Positions 1 through 6,737 are shown, counted from the first letter of the stretch. The stretch: DNA of 9,451 nt from an uncultured Collinsella sp. (GCA_938023705.1 CALJDJ010000019.1:1-9451), one strand, 5' to 3'. Notes: generated by a model from the letters alone, not told the origin. A program made the numbers and translations.

Positions 1-54
1 AAGACGAAGGCCCCGACCGATATTTCTATCAACCGAGGCCAACGAATGAACCTA
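1..54. other. Flanking DNA left of the transposon
   Basis: This short stretch precedes the left inverted repeat and is therefore host-replicon sequence. I recognise no gene or site in it. The five bases next to the repeat, ACCTA at 50-54, are the expected left copy of a 5-bp target duplication of a Tn3-family element. The right copy would lie beyond the window, so this cannot be checked here. Confidence 0.6.
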
Positions 55-92
55 GGGGGAACCGCAGAATTCGGAAAAAATCGTACGCTAAG
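55..92 (+). repeat. Left terminal inverted repeat (IRL), 38 bp
   Basis: It begins with five G residues and ends in CGTACGCTAAG, with the core GAATTCGGAAAAAATCG shared by Tn21-subgroup ends. It matches the reverse complement of 5657-5694 at all but positions 5-7, which read GAA here and AGC in the right repeat. TnpA binds these ends to start replicative transposition. Confidence 0.96.
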
Positions 93-243
93 CTAACGGT
101 GTTCTCGTGACAGCTCTTTGACTAGGCTTTCTAAGGCCATTCTGATAGCCCTGACTTCCTGAAAAGCCATGGCTAAAATTTGTGCGGCTAAAAGGGATAA
201 CCGATGGTAAAGTAAGTTATCCCTGTCGAGATACTGAAAAGCG
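93..243. other. Spacer between IRL and the mcp stop codon
   Basis: No gene is seen here. The spacer holds the hairpin described as the possible mcp terminator (190-224) and a 10-bp palindrome, AGCCATGGCT, at 165-174 with no evident role. Confidence 0.6.
190..224 (-). terminator. Possible intrinsic terminator of mcp
   Basis: Perfect 9-bp inverted repeat AGGGATAAC (193-201) and GTTATCCCT (216-224) with a 14-nt loop, starting 20 bases beyond the mcp stop codon. Read on the minus strand, the stem is followed by a short T run (TTTT, including the last paired base). The stem has only four G-C pairs and the loop is long, so termination may be weak. Confidence 0.5.
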
Positions 244-1821
244 TTATCCTCGTTTTTCCCAAAACTGTTTTGCCAGTTCGCTCAGAGCGCTAGTTAACTG
301 AGCGACAGATTTCGCACTTTGCAAATTATTCTGCCCGGTCTGTACATTGGTATCAGCAGCATCGCGTATATTGATAATACTGCGGTTTATGTCTTCACTT
401 ACTGCTCCCTGCTGCTCGACCGCAGTCGCTATTTGCGCGTTCATGTCGGTAATTTCGTTAACGCGTTGGCCAATTCCATCAAGAGCTGTAGCTGCTTCCT
501 CTGCGTGAGCTACACTCGTGTGCGCTTGCCGACTACTTTGCTCCATGACTGTAACAGCGGATTGCGCTCGCTCTTGTAGAGCGCTGATCATGCTTTGAAT
601 ATCCGTTGTCGATTGCTGTGTGCGAGCAGCAAGACTGCGAACCTCATCGGCGACAACAGCAAAACCACGCCCCTGCTCACCAGCACGCGCGGCCTCAATT
701 GCTGCGTTGAGTGCCAACAAATTCGTTTGCTCGGCGATCCCTCGTATAACGTCAAGAACTTTTGATATCTCGTTACTTTGACCTTCAAGCTCATGAATAA
801 CCTGAGTGGCTTGCCTAATTTCACCTTCAAGGGCAGTGATTGACTGGCTTGTGTGGGCTACCAGACGCTGGCCAGATGCCGTCTCAGTGTCTGCTCTTCC
901 GGCCGCATCTGCAGCATGCTGTGCATTGCTCGCAACCTCTTGAATGCTTGCCACCATTTGGTTTACTGCCGTTGCTATTTGATCTGTCTCTGCCTGCTGC
1001 TCAACTGTAAGTACATTGCTTGACTCAATATCCTTTAGTAGGCCTCGGGTGTGTTCGCTAAGCCGATTTGATGCATCACCTATGCGACCTACTATGGCGC
1101 CTGTTTCAGCTTGCATCATTCGTAAAGCAAACTCTATTTGGCCAAACTCATCGGTGCGCCCAGTGTAGAGGGATTGACTTAATGGGTTATTGGAAATATT
1201 CTTGGCTCTTTCAACCAGTCTTCCAAGAGGAGAGAGAATAGCCAAAACACTAACAGAGCTTAAGCTTCCTGACATTAAAGTGGCTAACAATAAGCTGCTT
1301 ATTGATGTATCAGTAAGCATGCCGGCAGCCATTGCGCTTGATATAATACTACCCCATATGAGCAAGAGTATTTTCACGGAAAAGCTAGCAGCCAATTTCG
1401 GCCTCGCGGCCTTCCCGCTTCTCAATTGAGCATATAATTTTTCCGCAGCCAAAACCTGCTCAGGTTCAGGCTTGGTCCTTACAGACTGGTATTCAACAAT
1501 CGAACCATTCTTAGCTATTGGCGTTACATAAGCACTTACCCAATAGTGGTCGCCATTTTTACAGCGATTTTTTACTAGCCCCATCCATGAGCGGCCAGAT
1601 TTTAATGTACTCCACATATGCTCAAATGCAGCAGGCGGCATATCTGGGTGTCTTACGATGTTGTGAGGCTGGCCTAATAGTTCTTCCTCAGTGAAACCAC
1701 TGATTTTAATGAAGTCAGGATTAACGTACGTGATATGGCTTTGAGGGGAGGTAGTCGAAAGAATATTGGCATCTTTTGGGAGTTCTAAGTTTCGACCCGT
1801 CACTGGTAAATTCTGGCGCAT
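244..1821 (-). CDS. mcp: Methyl-accepting chemotaxis protein with Aer-type PAS domain
   Basis: A 525-residue membrane-bound signal transducer expected to report to CheA/CheW and the flagellar motor. Residues about 20-115 form a PAS domain very like that of E. coli Aer: GQPHN at 50-54, VRHPDMP at 56-62, and VKNR followed by KNGDHYWV at 83-95. Asn34, Arg57, Trp70 and Asn85 occupy the positions of residues linked to FAD binding in Aer. Two hydrophobic segments lie at about 149-168 and 174-196, with no large periplasmic domain between them. The rest is a coiled-coil signalling domain whose highly conserved tip is at about 352-400 (EQTNLLALNAAIEAARAGE and GFAVVADEVR). No C-terminal NWETF-type CheR/CheB tether is present. 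The start ATG has GAGG about 7 nt upstream on the minus strand. Its GC content is clearly lower than that of tnpR/tnpA, so it is probably a later-acquired passenger. Energy or oxygen sensing is inferred from the PAS type. This corresponds to the mcp-like ORF known from Tn1721. Confidence 0.95.
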   Translation of the reverse strand: MRQNLPVTGRNLELPKDANILSTTSPQSHITYVNPDFIKISGFTEEELLGQPHNIVRHPDMPPAAFEHMWSTLKSGRSWMGLVKNRCKNGDHYWVSAYVTPIAKNGSIVEYQSVRTKPEPEQVLAAEKLYAQLRSGKAARPKLAASFSVKILLLIWGSIISSAMAAGMLTDTSISSLLLATLMSGSLSSVSVLAILSPLGRLVERAKNISNNPLSQSLYTGRTDEFGQIEFALRMMQAETGAIVGRIGDASNRLSEHTRGLLKDIESSNVLTVEQQAETDQIATAVNQMVASIQEVASNAQHAADAAGRADTETASGQRLVAHTSQSITALEGEIRQATQVIHELEGQSNEISKVLDVIRGIAEQTNLLALNAAIEAARAGEQGRGFAVVADEVRSLAARTQQSTTDIQSMISALQERAQSAVTVMEQSSRQAHTSVAHAEEAATALDGIGQRVNEITDMNAQIATAVEQQGAVSEDINRSIINIRDAADTNVQTGQNNLQSAKSVAQLTSALSELAKQFWEKRG

Positions 1822-1855
1822 AAGAACCTCAAGGGTTGGCTGTTTTATTTTATTG

Positions 1856-1882
1856 TTTTCGGCATTAAGCCCAATTTCTTGA
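1856..1882 (-). promoter_or_regulatory. Candidate sigma-28 (FliA) promoter of mcp
   Basis: Read on the minus strand, a -35-like TCAAGAAA (1875-1882) is separated by 11 nt from GCCGAAAA (1856-1863). The known flagellar sigma-28 pattern is TAAAGTTT or TCAAG-type, N11, GCCGATAA. The -10 element differs at one of eight positions. The start point would fall near 1849, about 28 nt before the ATG, leaving room for the ribosome binding site. No equally good sigma-70 promoter is visible in this stretch. No experiment supports this assignment here. Confidence 0.6.
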
Positions 1883-1944
1883 GCGTTACGATAAAGCTAG
1901 CATGGAAACGATAGGTGCAAGCAAGTTAAGGGTTGCATCGCGCA

Positions 1945-2065
1945 TGTCAATCTAGGCTATACCCTAACTTGATGTCAGGCAGGGCCGCGCCGCTTCGTCA
2001 GAATAGAGTCTGCTTTCCCATTTTTTGACACATGCCCGCGAAGGTTATAGATTTCAGCCTGACAG
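1945..2065 (+). other. res: Resolution site res (three resolvase-binding subsites)
   Basis: This is the intergenic region between mcp and tnpR, where Tn21-subgroup elements keep res. Subsite I, the crossover site distal to tnpR, is best placed at 1947-1972. There the arms TCAATCTAGG and CCTAACTTGA are inverted repeats (8 of 10 positions) around CTATAC, with AT at the centre as expected for a serine resolvase; TGTCA motifs flank it at 1945-1949 and 1973-1977. Subsite II probably spans CGTCA (1996-2000) to TGACA (2026-2030). Subsite III is less clear, at about 2035-2065, ending in TGACA (2060-2064). The overall location is secure, but the exact borders of II and III are inferred. Confidence 0.78.
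2025..2053 (+). promoter_or_regulatory. Sigma-70 promoter for tnpR-tnpA inside res
   Basis: TTGACA (2025-2030, a perfect -35), a 17-nt spacer, then TAGATT (2048-2053, 4 of 6 matches to TATAAT). It points into tnpR with a leader of about 70 nt. It lies over res subsites II and III, so resolvase binding should block it. Autoregulation by TnpR is known in the Tn3 family; here it is inferred from the overlap. Confidence 0.6.
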
Positions 2066-2130
2066 AAATGGGCTTTGAGGCACAACGGAACAGAAAGTGC
2101 ACTTAAGCCGCCTTCAACCAAGGAGACATC

Positions 2131-2691
2131 GTGCAGGGGCACCGCATCGGCTACGTCCGGGTCAGCAGCTTTGACCAGAACCCGGAACGCCAGCTGGAAC
2201 AAACCCAGGTGAGCAAGGTGTTCACCGACAAGGCATCGGGCAAGGACACCCAGCGCCCCCAGCTCGAAGCGCTGCTGAGCTTCGTCCGCGAAGGCGATAC
2301 AGTGGTGGTGCACAGCATGGATCGGCTGGCCCGCAACCTCGATGACCTGCGTCGCTTGGTACAGAAGCTGACTCAGCGCGGCGTGCGCATCGAGTTCCTG
2401 AAGGAGGGCCTGGTGTTCACTGGCGAGGACTCGCCGATGGCCAACCTGATGCTGTCGGTGATGGGGGCCTTCGCTGAGTTCGAGCGCGCCCTGATCCGCG
2501 AGCGGCAGCGTGAGGGCATCGCCTTGGCCAAGCAGCGTGGCGCGTACCGGGGCCGCAAGAAAGCCCTGTCCGATGAGCAGGCTGCTACCCTGCGGCAGCG
2601 AGCGACGGCCGGCGAGCCCAAGGCGCAGCTTGCCCGCGAGTTCAACATCAGCCGGGAAACCCTCTACCAGTACCTCCGCACGGACGACTGA
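2131..2691 (+). CDS. tnpR: TnpR resolvase (serine recombinase)
   Basis: A 186-residue site-specific recombinase that resolves cointegrates by recombination between two res copies. The catalytic domain starts with YVRVSS, Ser12 being the nucleophile by alignment with gamma-delta resolvase Ser10. The active-site arginine motif MDRLARN follows, then the long dimerisation helix around MGAFAEFERALIRERQ. A C-terminal helix-turn-helix is at about 149-186 (AQLAREFNISRETLYQYL). The length is normal for the family. The start codon is GTG at 2131, supported by AGGAG at 2121-2125 with a 5-nt spacer. It is preceded by res and followed 3 nt later by tnpA, so the two form one transcription unit. Confidence 0.97.
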   Translation: MQGHRIGYVRVSSFDQNPERQLEQTQVSKVFTDKASGKDTQRPQLEALLSFVREGDTVVVHSMDRLARNLDDLRRLVQKLTQRGVRIEFLKEGLVFTGEDSPMANLMLSVMGAFAEFERALIRERQREGIALAKQRGAYRGRKKALSDEQAATLRQRATAGEPKAQLAREFNISRETLYQYLRTDD

Positions 2692-2694
2692 CAC

Positions 2695-5661
2695 ATGCCG
2701 CGTCGCTTGATCCTCTCGGCCACGGAGCGGGACACCCTGCTTGCGCTGCCGGAAAGCCAGGATGACCTGATCCGCTACTACACCTTCAACGACTCCGACC
2801 TGTCGCTGATCCGCCAGCGACGCGGCGACGCCAACCGCCTCGGCTTCGCCGTGCAGCTCTGCCTGCTGCGCTACCCCGGTTACGCGCTGGGAACCGACAG
2901 CGAGCTGCCCGAGCCGGTCATCCTGTGGGTGGCGAAGCAAGTCCAGGCCGAGCCGGCGAGCTGGGCAAAGTACGGCGAGCGCGACGTGACCCGTCGCGAG
3001 CATGCCCAGGAACTGCGCACCTACCTGCAACTGGCCCCGTTCGGCCTGTCCGACTTCCGCGCCCTGGTGCGCGAGCTAACCGAGCTGGCCCAGCAGACCG
3101 ACAAAGGCTTGCTGCTGGCCGGTCAGGCCCTGGAGAGCCTACGGCAGAAACGACGCATCCTGCCGGCGCTGAGCGTGATTGACCGGGCCTGCTCGGAAGC
3201 CATTGCGCGAGCCAATCGGCGGGTCTACCGCGCCCTGGTCGAACCACTCACGGACTCGCATCGGGCCAAGCTGGACGAGCTGTTGAAGCTCAAGGCCGGC
3301 AGCAGCATCACCTGGTTGACCTGGCTGCGCCAGGCACCGCTGAAACCCAACTCTCGGCACATGCTGGAACACATCGAGCGGCTGAAGACATTTCAGTTGG
3401 TGGACTTGCCCGAAGGCCTGGGCCGGCACATCCACCAGAACCGCCTGCTCAAGCTGGCCCGCGAGGGTGGGCAGATGACGCCCAAAGACCTCGGTAAGTT
3501 CGAGCCGCAGCGCCGCTACGCGACCCTGGCCGCCGTGGTGCTGGAGAGCACCGCGACCGTGATCGATGAGCTGGTCGATCTGCATGACCGCATCCTGGTC
3601 AAGCTGTTCAGCGGCGCGAAGCACAAGCATCAGCAGCAGTTCCAGAAGCAGGGCAAGGCGATCAACGACAAGGTGCGCCTGTACTCCAGGATCGGCCAGG
3701 CGCTGCTGGAAGCGAAGGAAAGCGGCAGCGACCCCTATGCCGCCATCGAGGCGGTGATTCCCTGGGACGAGTTCACCGAGAGCGTCAGCGAGGCCGAGCT
3801 GCTGGCCCGGCCGGAAGGCTTCGACCACCTGCACCTGGTCGGCGAGAACTTCGCCACCCTGCGCCGTTACACGCCGGCCTTGCTGGAGGTGCTGGAACTG
3901 CGCGCCGCGCCGGCCGCGCAAGGCGTGCTGGCAGCCGTGCAGACCCTGCGTGAGATGAACGCCGACAACCTGCGCAAGGTGCCGGCCGATGCACCCACGG
4001 CCTTCATCAAGCCGCGCTGGAAGCCGCTGGTGATCACCCCGGAAGGCCTCGACCGGAAATTCTACGAAATCTGCGCCCTGTCCGAGCTGAAGAACGCCCT
4101 GCGCTCCGGCGACATCTGGGTCAAGGGCTCGCGGCAGTTCCGCGACTTCGACGACTACCTGCTGCCGGCCGAGAAGTTCGCCGCACTCAAGCGCGAGCAG
4201 GCCCTGCCCCTGGCGATCAACCCGAACAGCGACCAGTACCTGGAAGAGCGTTTGCAGCTGCTGGACGAGCAGTTGGCCACCGTCACCCGCCTGGCCAAGG
4301 ACAACGAGCTGCCCGATGCCATCCTCACCGAGTCAGGGCTGAAAATCACCCCGCTGGATGCGGCGGTGCCGGATCGGGCGCAGGCGCTGATCGACCAAAC
4401 CAGCCAGTTACTGCCGCGCATCAAGATCACCGAACTGCTGATGGACGTGGACGACTGGACGGGCTTCAGCCGCCACTTCACCCACTTGAAGGACGGGGCC
4501 GAGGCCAAAGACAGGACGTTGCTGCTGTCCGCAATCCTCGGTGATGCGATCAACCTCGGGCTGACCAAGATGGCCGAGTCGAGCCCCGGCCTGACCTACG
4601 CCAAGCTGTCCTGGCTGCAAGCCTGGCACATCCGCGACGAAACCTATTCGGCGGCCTTGGCCGAGCTGGTCAACCACCAGTATCGCCACGCCTTTGCCGC
4701 CCACTGGGGCGACGGCACGACCTCATCCTCCGATGGCCAGCGCTTCCGCGCGGGTGGCCGGGGCGAGAGCACCGGGCACGTCAACCCGAAGTACGGTAGC
4801 GAGCCGGGACGGCTGTTCTATACCCATATCTCCGACCAGTACGCGCCGTTCAGCACCCGCGTGGTGAATGTCGGCGTCCGCGATTCCACCTATGTGCTCG
4901 ACGGCCTGCTGTACCACGAGTCCGACCTGCGGATCGAGGAGCACTACACCGACACGGCCGGCTTCACCGATCACGTCTTTGCCCTGATGCACCTGCTAGG
5001 CTTCCGCTTCGCGCCGCGCATCCGCGACCTCGGCGAAACCAAGCTGTACGTGCCGCAGGGCGTGCAAGCCTACCCGACGTTGCGCCCGCTGATCGGCGGC
5101 ACCCTGAACATCAAGCACGTGCGTGCCCACTGGGACGACATCCTGCGCCTGGCCAGCTCGATCAAGCAGGGCACCGTCACCGCCTCGCTGATGCTGCGCA
5201 AGCTCGGCAGCTACCCGCGCCAGAACGGACTGGCCGTGGCCCTGCGCGAGCTGGGCCGGATCGAGCGCACGCTGTTCATCCTGGACTGGCTGCAAAGTGT
5301 TGAACTGCGCCGCCGCGTGCATGCCGGCCTGAACAAAGGTGAGGCGCGCAACTCGCTGGCCAGGGCGGTGTTCTTCAACCGCCTTGGGGAAATCAGGGAT
5401 CGGAGCTTCGAGCAGCAGCGCTACCGGGCCAGCGGCCTCAACCTGGTGACGGCGGCTATCGTGCTGTGGAACACGGTGTACCTGGAACGCGCCACCCAGG
5501 GGTTGGTCGAGGCCGGCAAGCCGGTGGACGGCGAGCTGCTGCAATTCCTGTCGCCGCTGGGCTGGGAGCACATCAACCTAACCGGCGATTACGTCTGGCG
5601 GCAGAGCCGCAGACTGGAAGACGGGAAGTTTCGGCCCTTACGGATGCCCGGAAAACCTTAG
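2695..5661 (+). CDS. tnpA: TnpA transposase, Tn3 family
   Basis: A 988-residue DDE transposase, full length for the Tn21/Tn1721 subgroup, that binds the 38-bp ends and carries out replicative, cointegrate-forming transposition. The N-terminal part (about 1-170, starting MPRRLILSATERD) is the end-recognition region typical of the family. The C-terminal catalytic domain covers about 580-975. I assign the catalytic triad to Asp680 (SSSDGQRF), Asp753 (YTDTAGFTDH) and Glu883 (NKGEARNSLARA) from these conserved motifs; the 130-residue Asp-Glu gap fits my recollection of Tn3 transposases. The ATG lies 3 nt after the tnpR stop with no clear Shine-Dalgarno sequence, which suggests translational coupling. 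The TAG stop sits inside the inner right repeat. Bases 3909-3963 are duplicated exactly at the window's right edge. Confidence 0.97.
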   Translation: MPRRLILSATERDTLLALPESQDDLIRYYTFNDSDLSLIRQRRGDANRLGFAVQLCLLRYPGYALGTDSELPEPVILWVAKQVQAEPASWAKYGERDVTRREHAQELRTYLQLAPFGLSDFRALVRELTELAQQTDKGLLLAGQALESLRQKRRILPALSVIDRACSEAIARANRRVYRALVEPLTDSHRAKLDELLKLKAGSSITWLTWLRQAPLKPNSRHMLEHIERLKTFQLVDLPEGLGRHIHQNRLLKLAREGGQMTPKDLGKFEPQRRYATLAAVVLESTATVIDELVDLHDRILVKLFSGAKHKHQQQFQKQGKAINDKVRLYSRIGQALLEAKESGSDPYAAIEAVIPWDEFTESVSEAELLARPEGFDHLHLVGENFATLRRYTPALLEVLELRAAPAAQGVLAAVQTLREMNADNLRKVPADAPTAFIKPRWKPLVITPEGLDRKFYEICALSELKNALRSGDIWVKGSRQFRDFDDYLLPAEKFAALKREQALPLAINPNSDQYLEERLQLLDEQLATVTRLAKDNELPDAILTESGLKITPLDAAVPDRAQALIDQTSQLLPRIKITELLMDVDDWTGFSRHFTHLKDGAEAKDRTLLLSAILGDAINLGLTKMAESSPGLTYAKLSWLQAWHIRDETYSAALAELVNHQYRHAFAAHWGDGTTSSSDGQRFRAGGRGESTGHVNPKYGSEPGRLFYTHISDQYAPFSTRVVNVGVRDSTYVLDGLLYHESDLRIEEHYTDTAGFTDHVFALMHLLGFRFAPRIRDLGETKLYVPQGVQAYPTLRPLIGGTLNIKHVRAHWDDILRLASSIKQGTVTASLMLRKLGSYPRQNGLAVALRELGRIERTLFILDWLQSVELRRRVHAGLNKGEARNSLARAVFFNRLGEIRDRSFEQQRYRASGLNLVTAAIVLWNTVYLERATQGLVEAGKPVDGELLQFLSPLGWEHINLTGDYVWRQSRRLEDGKFRPLRMPGKP

Positions 5662-5694
5662 CGTACGATTTTTTCCGAATTCTGCGGGCTCCCC
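5657..5694 (-). repeat. Inner right inverted repeat (IRR-I), 38 bp
   Basis: Its reverse complement begins GGGGAGCCCGCAG and ends CGTACGCTAAG. It pairs with IRL except at positions 5-7. Its first five bases overlap the end of tnpA. It is the right boundary of Tn1722 and is now internal to the larger transposon. Confidence 0.96.
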
Positions 5695-5961
5695 TATCTC
5701 ATCTGCGCAAGGCAGAACGTGAAGACGGCCGCCCTGGACCTCGCCCGCGAGCGCCAGGCGCACGAGGCCGGCGCGCGGACCCGCGCCACGGCCCACGAGC
5801 GGACGCCGCAGCAGGAGCGCCAGAAGGCCGCCAGAGAGGCCGAGCGCGGCCGTGAGGCTTGGACGCTAGGGCAGGGCATGAAAAAGCCCGTAGCGGGCTG
5901 CTACGGGCGTCTGACGCGGTGGAAAGGGGGAGGGGATGTTGTCTACATGGCTCTGCTGTAG
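5695..5961 (+). pseudogene. Unassigned coding remnant abutting IRR-I (possible relaxase tail)
   Basis: One frame stays open from the inner right repeat to a stop at 5959-5961, with a possible GTG at 5719 but no ribosome binding site. The peptide is rich in Ala, Arg and Glu (ARERQAHEAGARTRA, then QQERQKAAREAERGREA), as in long charged helices. Such tails occur in plasmid relaxases and mobilisation proteins, and that resemblance is my only basis for the suggestion. The last third runs through the tetR terminator and is unlikely to be protein. It looks like the 3' scrap of a gene cut when the tet segment joined Tn1722. It could equally be a chance open frame in GC-rich DNA. Confidence 0.3.
5881..5908 (-). 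terminator. Rho-independent terminator of tetR
   Basis: A perfect 9-bp GC-rich stem, GCCCGTAGC (5886-5894) and GCTACGGGC (5900-5908), encloses a 5-nt loop. On the minus strand it is followed directly by five T residues (5881-5885 read as A on the plus strand). It lies 84 nt beyond the tetR stop codon. No T run follows on the plus strand, so it acts mainly leftward, keeping tetR transcripts from entering tnpA antisense. Confidence 0.85.
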
Positions 5962-5992
5962 TGAGTGGGTTGCGCTCCGGCAGCGGTCCTGA

Positions 5993-6643
5993 TCAATCGT
6001 CACCCTTTCTCGGTCCTTCAACGTTCCTGACAACGAGCCTCCTTTTCGCCAATCCATCGACAATCACCGCGAGTCCCTGCTCGAACGCTGCGTCCGGACC
6101 GGCTTCGTCGAAGGCGTCTATCGCGGCCCGCAACAGCGGCGAGAGCGGAGCCTGTTCAACGGTGCCGCCGCGCTCGCCGGCATCGCTGTCGCCGGCCTGC
6201 TCCTCAAGCACGGCCCCAACAGTGAAGTAGCTGATTGTCATCAGCGCATTGACGGCGTCCCCGGCCGAAAAACCCGCCTCGCAGAGGAAGCGAAGCTGCG
6301 CGTCGGCCGTTTCCATCTGCGGTGCGCCCGGTCGCGTGCCGGCATGGATGCGCGCGCCATCGCGGTAGGCGAGCAGCGCCTGCCTGAAGCTGCGGGCATT
6401 CCCGATCAGAAATGAGCGCCAGTCGTCGTCGGCTCTCGGCACCGAATGCGTATGATTCTCCGCCAGCATGGCTTCGGCCAGTGCGTCGAGCAGCGCCCGC
6501 TTGTTCCTGAAGTGCCAGTAAAGCGCCGGCTGCTGAACCCCCAACCGTTCCGCCAGTTTGCGTGTCGTCAGACCGTCTACGCCGACCTCGTTCAACAGGT
6601 CCAGGGCGGCACGGATCACTGTATTCGGCTGCAACTTTGTCAT
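5993..6643 (-). CDS. tetR(A): Tetracycline repressor TetR, class A
   Basis: A 216-residue dimeric repressor that holds tet(A) and its own gene off and leaves DNA when Mg-tetracycline binds. The N-terminal helix-turn-helix is at about 26-46 (TTRKLAERLGVQQPALYWHF). The drug and magnesium contacts known from TetR(B) sit at identical positions: His64, Asn82, Phe86, His100, Thr103, Arg104, Pro105 and Glu147. The frame is open for nine more codons, to an ATG at 6668-6670. I chose the ATG at 6641-6643 (MTKLQPN) because it matches class A length, and because the longer start lies inside the operator upstream of the likely transcript start. No strong ribosome binding site precedes the chosen start. 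The gene is divergent from tet(A), with two operators between them. Confidence 0.97.
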   Translation of the reverse strand: MTKLQPNTVIRAALDLLNEVGVDGLTTRKLAERLGVQQPALYWHFRNKRALLDALAEAMLAENHTHSVPRADDDWRSFLIGNARSFRQALLAYRDGARIHAGTRPGAPQMETADAQLRFLCEAGFSAGDAVNALMTISYFTVGAVLEEQAGDSDAGERGGTVEQAPLSPLLRAAIDAFDEAGPDAAFEQGLAVIVDGLAKRRLVVRNVEGPRKGDD

Positions 6644-6645
6644 GC

Positions 6646-6675
6646 TTGACACTTTATCACTGATAAACATAATAT
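6646..6675 (+). promoter_or_regulatory. tet(A) promoter
   Basis: Perfect -35 TTGACA (6646-6651), 18-nt spacer, then -10 TAATAT (6670-6675). Operator 1 fills the spacer, so bound TetR excludes RNA polymerase. The transcript should start near 6682, downstream of the in-frame ATG at 6674. Confidence 0.8.
6651..6669. promoter_or_regulatory. tetO1: tet operator 1
   Basis: ACTTTATCACTGATAAACA, with a perfect palindromic core of TTTATCA and TGATAAA around C6660. It matches the TATCA-N-TGATA pattern of tet operators. It lies between the -35 and -10 of the tet(A) promoter and just upstream of the tetR start codon. Confidence 0.93.
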
Positions 6676-6698
6676 GTCCACCAACTTATCAGTGATAA
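6669..6698 (-). promoter_or_regulatory. tetR promoter
   Basis: On the minus strand, TTATCA (6693-6698) is a weak -35, followed by an 18-nt spacer and TATTAT (6669-6674) as -10. The -10 uses essentially the same bases as the tet(A) -10 on the other strand. The transcript would start near 6662, leaving a short leader before the ATG at 6643. The assignment is from pattern only; class B tet regions have more than one tetR promoter. Confidence 0.5.
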
Positions 6699-6701
6699 AG
6701 A
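6683..6701. promoter_or_regulatory. tetO2: tet operator 2
   Basis: AACTTATCAGTGATAAAGA, with core TTATCA and TGATAA around G6692. Its centre is 32 bp from that of operator 1. It covers the tetR -35 and the likely tet(A) transcript start, so one repressor controls both directions. Confidence 0.92.
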
Positions 6702-6737
6702 ATCCGCGCGTTCAATCGGACCAGCGGAGGCTGGTCC

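Larger units (their letters stand above)
55..5694 (+). mobile_element. Tn1722: Basic cryptic transposon Tn1722 (nested)
   Basis: The block bounded by the two 38-bp inverted repeats at 55-92 and 5657-5694 carries its own res, tnpR and tnpA, plus the chemoreceptor gene as its only passenger. Tn1722 is known as an independently mobile unit inside Tn1721. The five bases outside the two repeats, ACCTA at 50-54 and TATCT at 5695-5699, do not match. That is expected if the last transposition event moved the larger element using the outer right repeat rather than this inner one. Confidence 0.92.

Noticed and set aside
1975..3030. Long minus-strand open frame (351 codons) antisense to tnpR and the start of tnpA
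   Set aside because: It is opposite two well-supported genes in GC-rich DNA, where antisense frames stay open by codon bias. Its peptide has no recognisable motif.
3139..3921. Minus-strand open frame of 260 codons inside tnpA
   Set aside because: It is a shadow of the tnpA reading frame with a low-complexity Gln/Leu/Ala/Val composition and no ribosome binding site.
4996..5571. Minus-strand open frame of 191 codons inside the tnpA catalytic domain
   Set aside because: It is antisense to the most conserved part of the transposase, and its composition is explained by that.
50..5699. 5-bp target duplication around Tn1722
   Set aside because: The flanks ACCTA and TATCT differ, so the inner unit did not insert here on its own.
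6644..6670. Nine-codon N-terminal extension of tetR from the ATG at 6668-6670
   Set aside because: It would encode operator 1 as protein and precede the likely transcript start. The residue numbering of the drug-binding site fits the 216-residue form exactly.
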